A stretch of 7,787 nucleotides of DNA from Smithellaceae bacterium. GTDB lineage: Bacteria; Desulfobacterota; Syntrophia; Syntrophales; Smithellaceae. Shown in pieces: positions 1 to 6,104 of this stretch. The stretch is from the NCBI GenBank assembly GCA_028701435.1, contig JAQVQT010000083.1, positions 1-7,787 of the forward strand, given 5' to 3'. The translations under genes and the position numbers were made by a program. Under the pieces are notes generated by a model. It was not told the DNA's origin. It saw only the letters and a program-made list of their open reading frames with translations, and made no database searches. Numbering within the stretch: position 1 is the first letter of the stretch; each line of letters begins with the position of its first letter.

Positions 1-9
1 CGCACACGT

Positions 10-67
10 GGGGGAGGGTGATAAACGGTTTACCCCTCCCCTCAATCCCCTCCCACAAGGGGAGGGG
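10..67. repeat. GC-rich tandem-hairpin intergenic element (REP-like)
   Basis: Two hairpins can form side by side. Positions 11-18 (GGGGAGGG) pair with 34-41 (CCCTCCCC) across a 15-nt loop, and 47-54 (CCCCTCCC) pair with 60-67 (GGGAGGGG) across the loop ACAAG. The octamer CCCCTCCC is directly repeated at 33-40 and 47-54. No T-run follows on either strand, so it does not look like a standard intrinsic terminator. It resembles the dispersed C-rich/G-rich palindromic repeats found between genes in many bacterial genomes, but copy number cannot be judged from one window. It lies just upstream of the fumarase beta ribosome-binding site, so it could affect the stability or processing of an alpha-beta transcript. 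Confidence 0.6.
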
Positions 68-90
68 CGGTCAAAGGACGGTAATGGTAA

Positions 91-651
91 ATGGCAACAA
101 CACAAAAAATTCATACGCCGTTGACCCCTGAAGTCATTGCGTCTCTGCGCGCAGGCGATACGGTCCTGCTCAGCGGCGATCTTTATACGGCCCGCGACAC
201 GGCGCATCGTCGAATGGTGGATGCCGTCAAAAAGGGTTTGCCTCTGCCGATGGATTTGAAGACGGCGGTCCTTTTTTATGCCGCCCCCTCGCCCACGCCG
301 CCCGGAAAGATCATCGGCTCCATCGGGCCGACCACCAGCTACCGGATGGATGCCTTCACGCCGGGGCTGATGGAACAGGGTTTGAGGGTTATGATCGGCA
401 AAGGCAGCCGTTCTTCAGAAGTGGCGGCTGCCATTCAAACATACGGCGGGGTTTATTTCGGCGCCATCGGCGGCATCGCCGCTCTGACCGCGCGCTGCAT
501 CGTCCGCATGGAGACGGCCGCCTATGAGGATCTGGGCCCGGAGGCCATCCGCTTACTCACGGTCGTGGACCTGCCTCTCGTCGTCGTGAATGACTCAAAG
601 GGGAACGATCTGTATAAAACCGAGCAGAACAAGTGGCGCATCTTGTTGTAA
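91..651 (+). CDS. Class I fumarate hydratase (or tartrate dehydratase-type) beta subunit
   Basis: This is the C-terminal, swivelling-domain subunit of a two-subunit, oxygen-sensitive [4Fe-4S] fumarase, which interconverts fumarate and L-malate in the cytosol. Family marks seen are SGDLYTARDTAHRR (residues 28-41), GSIGPTTSYRMD (76-87), MIGKGSRS (101-108) and the Gly-rich stretch around 119-130. At 186 residues it has the usual length of the separate beta subunit. The catalytic cluster cysteines belong to the alpha subunit, which is not in the window and would be expected just upstream. The ATG at 91 is preceded by AAAGGA at 73-78; an ATG at 84 is in another frame. Neighbours are a hairpin element upstream and the por operon 103 bp downstream. 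Motifs alone do not separate fumarase from the closely related L(+)-tartrate dehydratase; fumarase is preferred because of the central-metabolism context. Confidence 0.9.
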   Translation: MATTQKIHTPLTPEVIASLRAGDTVLLSGDLYTARDTAHRRMVDAVKKGLPLPMDLKTAVLFYAAPSPTPPGKIIGSIGPTTSYRMDAFTPGLMEQGLRVMIGKGSRSSEVAAAIQTYGGVYFGAIGGIAALTARCIVRMETAAYEDLGPEAIRLLTVVDLPLVVVNDSKGNDLYKTEQNKWRILL

Positions 652-683
652 TACCGATTATTTTATAGAATCAAGAAAAGATA

Positions 684-707
684 TTGACTCAAAAAACCAT
701 CTATATT
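684..707 (+). promoter_or_regulatory. Possible promoter in the AT-rich spacer before porG
   Basis: The 103-bp spacer between the fumarase gene and porG is clearly more AT-rich than the flanking coding sequence. It contains TTGACT (684-689) and TATATT (702-707), which resemble sigma70 -35 and -10 boxes. The spacing is only 12 bp, shorter than the usual 16-18, so this pairing is doubtful. An independent start for the por operon in this spacer is plausible but unproven. The porG ribosome-binding site AAGGAG is at 739-744, 10 nt before its ATG. Confidence 0.25.
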
Positions 708-754
708 AAGGAAAACGGTCATTTTGTAAACATTAACGAAGGAGACTGCGATAC

Positions 755-1303
755 ATGATTGAAGTGAGATGGCATGGACGGGGTGGACAGGGGGCGGTCA
801 CATCGGTGGAATTGCTGGCCGTGTCGGCCATCGCCGCCGGAAAATTCGCTCAGGGGTTTCCCAGTTTCGGTCCGGAAAGAAGAGGCGCGCCTGTTGCGGC
901 GTTTACCCGTGTTGCCGACAAAAAAATCAACGTTCGCTCCGGAATCTATGAACCCGACGTGGTTCTGGTGCTCGATTCCAGTTTGATCGGTCTCATCAAC
1001 GTGACCGAGGGCTTAAAGCCGGACGGCAAATTGATCGTCAATACGCCGAAATCCCCGGAAGACATTCGCAAGGCGCTCGATTACAAGGGGACGCTGGCGC
1101 TGGTGGACGGCACAGGCATCGCCCGCAAAGAAATGGGAGTGCCCATTGCCAACACCACGATGATCGGCGCGCTACTCAAGGTTACCGGGATTATGGAACT
1201 GGATGCGATGAAAGAAGCCATAGAGCACCGTTTTGGCCGAATCGCCCAGAAGAACCTGAATGCGATGAAACGGGCTTACGACGAAATAAAAATATACAAT
1301 TAA
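755..1303 (+). CDS. porG: 2-oxoacid (pyruvate):ferredoxin oxidoreductase, gamma subunit
   Basis: This is the gamma subunit of the four-subunit CoA-acylating 2-oxoacid:ferredoxin oxidoreductase. In the family this domain helps bind coenzyme A and covers the active site. Signatures are HGRGGQGAVTS at residues 7-17 and FPSFGPERRGAPV at 35-47, both typical of PorG/PadE/VorG-type gamma domains. The length, 182 residues, is near the usual 180-195. The start at ATG 755 is supported by AAGGAG at 739-744. The gene leads a gamma-delta-alpha-beta order, the classical arrangement of archaeal and Thermotoga-type pyruvate synthases. The substrate could be pyruvate, a branched-chain 2-oxoacid or an aryl 2-oxoacid; the gamma subunit alone does not decide this. 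Confidence 0.93.
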   Translation: MIEVRWHGRGGQGAVTSVELLAVSAIAAGKFAQGFPSFGPERRGAPVAAFTRVADKKINVRSGIYEPDVVLVLDSSLIGLINVTEGLKPDGKLIVNTPKSPEDIRKALDYKGTLALVDGTGIARKEMGVPIANTTMIGALLKVTGIMELDAMKEAIEHRFGRIAQKNLNAMKRAYDEIKIYN

Positions 1304-1316
1304 GGGGTAGATCTCA

Positions 1317-1595
1317 ATGGCATTAAAATCATGGAAAGAACTTCCCATCGGGTGCGTGGTTTCCGACCCGGGAAGCGCCAGCGAATATCATACGGGAAGC
1401 TGGCGGTCTCAACGGCCGATCTGGGATAATGCAAAATGCATCAAGTGCGGCATTTGTTATGTTTATTGTCCGGAAGGTTGTGTGCAGCAGACCGAAGACG
1501 GTTTTTTTAAGGCAGACCTGGATTATTGCAAGGGCTGCGGTATTTGCTCGCATGAATGCTGGCCCCGGGCGATCAAGATGGTGGAGGAGGAGTAG
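1317..1595 (+). CDS. porD: 2-oxoacid (pyruvate):ferredoxin oxidoreductase, delta (2[4Fe-4S] ferredoxin) subunit
   Basis: This small ferredoxin-like subunit carries electrons from the beta-subunit cluster to external ferredoxin. It has two cluster motifs. The first is C41-C44-C47-C51 followed by Pro, with an extra Cys at 55. The second is C71-C74-C77-C81, where the residue after the last Cys is Trp and Pro comes one position later (CWPRAI). The N-terminal 36 residues (W6 to W36) form the usual PorD extension that packs on the other subunits. At 92 residues it is close to the family norm of about 100. AAGGGG at 1302-1307 overlaps the porG stop and gives a 9-nt spacing to the ATG. The gene ends one base before the porA start, and its last codons carry porA's ribosome-binding site. 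Confidence 0.93.
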   Translation: MALKSWKELPIGCVVSDPGSASEYHTGSWRSQRPIWDNAKCIKCGICYVYCPEGCVQQTEDGFFKADLDYCKGCGICSHECWPRAIKMVEEE

Positions 1596-1596
1596 C

Positions 1597-2772
1597 ATGG
1601 GAAAACGCATTGGAATGGAAGTGGCAATTGCCGTAGCGGAAGCCGTCGGCCTTTGCGATATCGATATGGCCGCCGTTTACCCCATTACCCCCCAGTCGCA
1701 CATCGCGGAACATCTTTCCGATCTGGTTGCCAATGGTGAAATTGACGCGGAATTTGTAACCGTTGAATCGGAGCATTCGGCGATGAGCGCCGTGATCGGC
1801 GCCTCCGGTGCGGGAGCCCGATCTTTTACGGCGACCAGCTCCCAGGGCCTGATGCTGATGCATGAATTGCTTCCGATTGCCTCGGCGATGCGTCTTCCGA
1901 TCTGCATGGCCATCGCCAATCGCGCGGTTTCCGGTCCCTTGAATATTTTAAATGATCACACCGACATCATGCCCCAGCGCGATTCGGGGTGGATTTCTCT
2001 TTTTGTGGAAAACGGCCAGGAAGCCATTGATCTGTCCATTCAAGCTTTCAAAATTGCAGAGCACAAGGATGTCATGCTGCCGGTCTGCGTCAACATCGAC
2101 GGTTTTCAGTTGACGCATATGGTGGAGCCTTTTGAAATGCCCTCCAAAGAGGAAGTGGAGAAATTTCTGCCGCCGTTTGTTCCGCACGCGACGCTGCACC
2201 CCGCGAAACCTGTAACCATGGGCGCTTTTGCCATGTCCGATTATTTTACGGAAATCATGAAGGCCAAAAATGAAGCCCTCAAGAGCTCCAAAAAAGTCAT
2301 TCTGGAGGTTTGGGATGAATGGGCAAGATTATTCGGCCGGGCGTACAAACCGGTGGAAACGTATCAGGCGGAGGATGCGGACGTCCTGATGCTGACGATG
2401 GGGTCCATGGGCGAAACCGCGCAGATGGCCATCGATCAGCTTCGCGCGAAAGGCATCAAGGCCGGTTTGGTGAAGCTGCGGTTGTGGCGTCCCTTCCCGC
2501 TTGCGGAAATTAAAGCGGTTTTAAAAAATGTGAAAAAACTGATCGTTACCGACCGCGCCATATCGTTCGGCGGTCCCGGCGGTCCTGTCTTTTCTGAAAT
2601 CAAATCCGCCATGTATGCGGAAGCCCGGCGTCCCCTGATATACAATTATATTTACGGACTGGGCGGGCGCGACGTGGCGGTGGGAGAGTTTGTCGGTATG
2701 TTTGATAAGGTTCTGGCGGATACGAAAAATGAAGCCGCGGACACCTACGAATTCTGGGGGGTAAGAGAATAA
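1597..2772 (+). CDS. porA: 2-oxoacid (pyruvate):ferredoxin oxidoreductase, alpha subunit
   Basis: The alpha subunit carries the domain that, with beta, forms the thiamine diphosphate (TPP) active site. Seen in the 391-residue protein are YPITPQ (28-33) with Thr31, ESEHSA (57-62), a stretch ending in TATSSQG, and NRAVSGPLN with Arg109 followed by NDHTDIMPQRDSGW (119-132). By family knowledge, the YPITP Thr and the Arg bind the substrate carboxylate in pyruvate:ferredoxin oxidoreductases, and both appear to be present. The C-terminal part (LRLWRPFP and after) is the domain-II-like region. The length equals that of single-chain PorA (about 390). I chose ATG 1597 because GGAGGAGG lies at 1583-1590; a longer start at 1429 would run through porD. 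Overall similarity favours a PorA-type rather than a KorA-type substrate, but VorA- or PadG-like substrates remain possible. Confidence 0.92.
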   Translation: MGKRIGMEVAIAVAEAVGLCDIDMAAVYPITPQSHIAEHLSDLVANGEIDAEFVTVESEHSAMSAVIGASGAGARSFTATSSQGLMLMHELLPIASAMRLPICMAIANRAVSGPLNILNDHTDIMPQRDSGWISLFVENGQEAIDLSIQAFKIAEHKDVMLPVCVNIDGFQLTHMVEPFEMPSKEEVEKFLPPFVPHATLHPAKPVTMGAFAMSDYFTEIMKAKNEALKSSKKVILEVWDEWARLFGRAYKPVETYQAEDADVLMLTMGSMGETAQMAIDQLRAKGIKAGLVKLRLWRPFPLAEIKAVLKNVKKLIVTDRAISFGGPGGPVFSEIKSAMYAEARRPLIYNYIYGLGGRDVAVGEFVGMFDKVLADTKNEAADTYEFWGVRE

Positions 2773-3710
2773 TGAATATTGTAGAAAACTTTGATTTATT
2801 TGCCCCAAGGCTGATCAATAAACAGGAATTGCTATCGTCGGGTCACCGCGCCTGCTCCGGCTGCGCCGAGGTTCTGGCCGTGCGATTGATGTGCAAGGCG
2901 CTTGGTGAAAATACGATTATTGCTTCCGCGACCGGTTGTATGGAAATCGTCTCCAGTATGTTTCCCACCACGGCGTGGCGCGTGCCCTGGATCCATGTCG
3001 CCTTTGAAAATACGGCGGCCGTGGCCTCGGGCGTCGAAGCCGGCTTAAAAGCCCTGCGCAAGAAAGGCAAAATTGATGACCGCTATATTAAAGTGGTCGG
3101 CATGGCCGGCGACGGCGGCACCATGGACATTGGCTTCCAGGCGCTTTCCGGCGCGATGGAGCGTGGCCATGACATGATTTTTGTCTGTTTTGACAATGAA
3201 GCCTATATGAACACCGGCATTCAGCGATCCAGCGGCACGCCGATGGGAGCTTCCACCACGACCGCGCCCGCGGGCAAGGTGAGTTCCGGTCAGAAAACAT
3301 GGAAGAAGAACATGGCGGAAATCATGGTCGCCCACGAGATTCCGTATGTGGCCACCGTGTGTCCGAGTTATCCGCTGGATTTCATCCGAAAAATCGAAAA
3401 AGCCAAAAGCATTCAGGGACCTTCCTATATCCATTGCTTTTCCATGTGTCCAACGGGCTGGCGTTCTCCTTCTCATACGGCAATATCCATGGGGCGCCTG
3501 GCCGTGGAAACCGGCGTTTTCCCGCTGTTTGAAGTCGAGCACGGTCACTACCGGATTTCTCCGGATATGCCCAGGAAGCTTCGGCCGATCCGCCAGTACT
3601 TCAAACCGCAGGGACGCTTCCGCCATTTGAAAGATGATGAGATCGATCAAATCCAGGAGCGTGTGACCCTGGAGTATCAAAAGCTGATGGGAAAGGCTAA
3701 ATATTTATAA
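2772..3710 (+). CDS. porB: 2-oxoacid (pyruvate):ferredoxin oxidoreductase, beta (TPP-binding) subunit
   Basis: The beta subunit binds thiamine diphosphate and the proximal [4Fe-4S] cluster. The TPP/Mg2+ motif runs from GDGG (113-116) to DNEAYMNTG (141-149). The four cluster cysteines are visible as C28 and C31 (ACSGC), C56 (ATGC) and C226 (MCPTGW), the pattern expected for PorB/VorB. The 312-residue length is normal. The start codon overlaps the porA stop (TAATG) and only a weak Shine-Dalgarno precedes it, so translation is probably coupled to porA, giving equal subunit amounts. The CPTGW and 'AVETGVFPLFE' features are typical of pyruvate or branched-chain enzymes; 2-oxoglutarate enzymes usually differ here. 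No damage was seen. Confidence 0.93.
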   Translation: MNIVENFDLFAPRLINKQELLSSGHRACSGCAEVLAVRLMCKALGENTIIASATGCMEIVSSMFPTTAWRVPWIHVAFENTAAVASGVEAGLKALRKKGKIDDRYIKVVGMAGDGGTMDIGFQALSGAMERGHDMIFVCFDNEAYMNTGIQRSSGTPMGASTTTAPAGKVSSGQKTWKKNMAEIMVAHEIPYVATVCPSYPLDFIRKIEKAKSIQGPSYIHCFSMCPTGWRSPSHTAISMGRLAVETGVFPLFEVEHGHYRISPDMPRKLRPIRQYFKPQGRFRHLKDDEIDQIQERVTLEYQKLMGKAKYL

Positions 3711-3760
3711 ACAGGAAACAAAGAGGGAGCCCCTCAGAAGATGACCGAGGTGAATGAAGA

Positions 3761-4246
3761 ATGACGAAACCGATCAGTGTTGCAGCAAAAACCAGACAGA
3801 TTGTCAAAAAACACGGGGGCGGCAAAAGCGCCATGATTGCCGTGTTGCAGGATATTCAGGAGGCCTTCAATTACCTTCCGAAGGAAGCGCTGAAGACGGC
3901 GGCCAAAGCGATGAATGTGCCGATGAGCCGCGTTTATGAAGCGGCGACGTTTTACACCGCGTTCAGCCTGAAACCGCGCGGCAAACACATCGTCAAAATC
4001 TGCAAGGGAACTGCCTGCCACGTCCGCGGCGCGGCCATCCTTCAGGACCGGTTCGAAACCACGCTGGGCATCAAGCCGGGGCAAACAACAGCGGATGGAA
4101 ACTTTTCACTGGAAACCGTGAATTGTGTCGGCGCCTGCGCGCTGGGACCGGTGGTGGTCATCAACGCCGATTATCACGGGCAGGTAACCATCAACAAAGT
4201 GGATAAAATCATCAAAAAGATCAATGAAGAGGGGGCGCAGTCATGA
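3761..4246 (+). CDS. nuoE: NuoE/HydC-like [2Fe-2S] thioredoxin-fold subunit of an NADH diaphorase module
   Basis: This 161-residue protein belongs to the complex I 24-kDa (NuoE) family, which also includes HydC of bifurcating hydrogenases and HoxE. The N-terminal helical part (1-75) contains the family phrase RVYEAATFYTAFSLKPRGKH. The C-terminal thioredoxin-like fold holds the [2Fe-2S] ligands C81, C86, C122 and C126 (CKGTAC and CVGAC), all intact. It probably passes electrons to or from the FMN subunit encoded next. The ATG at 3761 is preceded by GAGGTG at 3747-3752. The stop overlaps the next start as ATGA, indicating coupling. The gene is not part of a full complex I operon: no membrane subunits follow. 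The nuoE symbol names the family, not a proven complex I role; hydC would be equally apt. Confidence 0.88.
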   Translation: MTKPISVAAKTRQIVKKHGGGKSAMIAVLQDIQEAFNYLPKEALKTAAKAMNVPMSRVYEAATFYTAFSLKPRGKHIVKICKGTACHVRGAAILQDRFETTLGIKPGQTTADGNFSLETVNCVGACALGPVVVINADYHGQVTINKVDKIIKKINEEGAQS

Positions 4247-6090
4247 ACGAAAATCCGGATACTCAAGCCCGCCAGATTATGGATAATTTGACCCTGTATT
4301 ACGGTCCGAAGAAAAAATTTGTTGCGATTTGCGCCGGCACCGGCTGCCGCGCATCCGGCAGCCTCAAGGTGAAAGAAGCGCTGGAAGCCGAATTGAAAAA
4401 GCAGAATTTAGGCGACGTGGACGTGCTGGCCACCGGCTGCCTGGGGTTTTGTGAAAAAGGCCCCATGATGGTCATCCATCCCGACAAATATTTTTATCAG
4501 CATGTAAAAGTCGAAGACGTTCCGGAAATCATCTCCAAAACCGTCGCCAAAGGCGAAGTGATCAGCCGCCTGCTTTACCGCCATCCGGAAACCAAAAAAA
4601 CTCTTTTCCGCGAGGAAGATCTGCCCTTTTACAAAAAGCAGCACCGGGTGGTCTTCGGCCAGAACGGCATGATCGATCCGGCGCGCATTGAAGATTATTT
4701 TGCCATCAACGGCTATCAGGCGCTGGGCAAAGTGCTTTCCGAAATGACGCCCGAAGACGTGATCAGTGAAGTGAAAAAAGCCGGTCTTCGGGGCCGCGGC
4801 GGCGGAGGCTTTCACGCAGCCGTCAAGTGGGAAGGCGTCCGCAGGGCGCATGGCGATCCCAAGTATGTCATCGCCAACGGCGATGAAGGCGATCCCGGCG
4901 CATATATGGACCGCAGCCTCATGGAAGGCAACCCGCACAGCGTGATCGAAGGCATGATCATCGGCGCGTATGCGGTCGGTTCGAACCAGGGCTACATCTA
5001 CGTCCGGAACGAATATCCGCTCGCGGTGACGCACCTGAGCATCGCCATTGAGGCGGCGCGGGAAATGGGACTTCTGGGGAAAAATATTCTGGGCACGGAT
5101 TTCTCCTTTGATATTCAAATCACCAAGGGAGCGGGCGCGTTTGTCTGCGGCGAGTCTTCCGCCCTGTTTGCCTCCGTGGAAGGCCGCGCCGGCGAGCCGC
5201 GCGCGAAATACGTCCACGCGGTGGAAAAGGGCCTGTACGACAAGCCCACCGTCCTCAACAACGTGGAAACCTGGGCCAATGTTCCGCTGATCATCAACCG
5301 CGGGGCGGACTGGTACAACTCTATTGGAACCGAAGGTTCAAAGGGAACGAAAATCTTCTCGCTGGTCGGCAAGATCAACAACACGGGGCTCATTGAAGTT
5401 CCGATGGGCACGACGCTCTACGAAATCATCTACGACATGGGCGGCGGCATTCCCAACGGCAAGAAGTTTAAGGCCGTCCAGACCGGCGGCCCCTCGGGCG
5501 GCTGCATTCCGGAGAGCCTGCTGGATATTCCCGTGGATTTTGACAAGCTTTACGAAGTCGGGTCGATGATGGGCTCCGGCGGCATGATCGTCATGGACGA
5601 AACGTCCTGTATGGTGGACGTTGCCCGATATTTCCTGGAGTTTTTGAAGGAAGAATCCTGCGGCAAGTGCGTGCCCTGCCGTGAAGGCGTTCGCCGAATG
5701 AGCGACATTCTGGAAGACATCTGCGCGGGAAAGGGCAGGGAAGGAGACGTGGAGCTCCTGGAAACCATGGGAAAGGCGATTGCCGACGGTTCGCTTTGTG
5801 CCCTGGGCGGCTCCGCGCCCAACCCGGTGTTGAGCACAATTCGGTATTTCCGTGAAGAGTATGACGCGCACATTCGGGATCACCGCTGTCCGGCAGGCGT
5901 TTGCAAGGCGCTCATCCGCTACAGCATCGACGCGGAAAAATGCACCGGCTGCGGCGTATGCGTCAAAGTCTGCGCCACGAAGGCCATTTCCGGCGAAAAG
6001 AAAAAAGCGCATGTTATTGACAAAGATCAATGCACCCGTTGCGGCGCCTGTATCCAGAGCTGCAAATTCGATGCAATCAACGTGAAGTAG
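4243..6090 (+). CDS. nuoF: NuoF/HydB-like NADH-binding FMN/Fe-S subunit with C-terminal 2[4Fe-4S] domain
   Basis: The 615-residue protein has the domain order of HydB from electron-bifurcating hydrogenases. (1) An N-terminal thioredoxin-like [2Fe-2S] domain has C30, C35, C66 and C70. (2) The Nuo51 NADH/FMN domain has GLRGRGGGGF (181-190), GDEGDPGAYMDR (213-224) and GAGAFVCGESS (296-306). (3) The NuoF-type [4Fe-4S] site is C473-C476-C479 plus C519. (4) A linker has H543, H547, C549 and C554. (5) A ferredoxin domain has C567/570/573/577 and C597/600/603/607. By family knowledge FMN takes a hydride from NADH, and in HydB this subunit is the bifurcation core. AGAGGGGG at 4228-4235 precedes ATG 4243. 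The FMN loop reads GGFHAAVKW instead of the common GGFPTGLKW type. It is not complex I NuoF, which lacks domains 1, 4 and 5. The NAD versus NADP preference cannot be read here. Confidence 0.92.
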   Translation: MNENPDTQARQIMDNLTLYYGPKKKFVAICAGTGCRASGSLKVKEALEAELKKQNLGDVDVLATGCLGFCEKGPMMVIHPDKYFYQHVKVEDVPEIISKTVAKGEVISRLLYRHPETKKTLFREEDLPFYKKQHRVVFGQNGMIDPARIEDYFAINGYQALGKVLSEMTPEDVISEVKKAGLRGRGGGGFHAAVKWEGVRRAHGDPKYVIANGDEGDPGAYMDRSLMEGNPHSVIEGMIIGAYAVGSNQGYIYVRNEYPLAVTHLSIAIEAAREMGLLGKNILGTDFSFDIQITKGAGAFVCGESSALFASVEGRAGEPRAKYVHAVEKGLYDKPTVLNNVETWANVPLIINRGADWYNSIGTEGSKGTKIFSLVGKINNTGLIEVPMGTTLYEIIYDMGGGIPNGKKFKAVQTGGPSGGCIPESLLDIPVDFDKLYEVGSMMGSGGMIVMDETSCMVDVARYFLEFLKEESCGKCVPCREGVRRMSDILEDICAGKGREGDVELLETMGKAIADGSLCALGGSAPNPVLSTIRYFREEYDAHIRDHRCPAGVCKALIRYSIDAEKCTGCGVCVKVCATKAISGEKKKAHVIDKDQCTRCGACIQSCKFDAINVK

Positions 6091-6104
6091 AGGTGGAGCA
6101 AGCC

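Noticed and set aside
724..740. Possible Rex (NADH-sensing repressor) operator, TTGTAAA-CA-TTAACGAA, before porG
   Set aside because: The half-sites are imperfect and only 2 nt apart with an inserted G, unlike the usual Rex palindrome spacing; attractive for an NAD-linked operon but not supported.
1429..1596. 56-residue N-terminal extension of PorA from ATG 1429
   Set aside because: It would overlap most of porD out of frame, the extension has no PorA resemblance, and a strong ribosome-binding site precedes ATG 1597.
4408..5217. Long open frame of 269 residues on the - strand inside the flavoprotein gene
   Set aside because: It is antisense to a gene with unmistakable motifs, has no recognisable domain, and is rich in His/Ala/Phe/Arg as expected for a shadow frame of GC-rich DNA.
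6030..6104. 25-residue N-terminal extension of the NuoG-like protein from ATG 6030
   Set aside because: It overlaps the second ferredoxin motif of the flavoprotein gene in another frame; the plant-type [2Fe-2S] fold starts naturally at MVNMMIDGKKV from ATG 6105.
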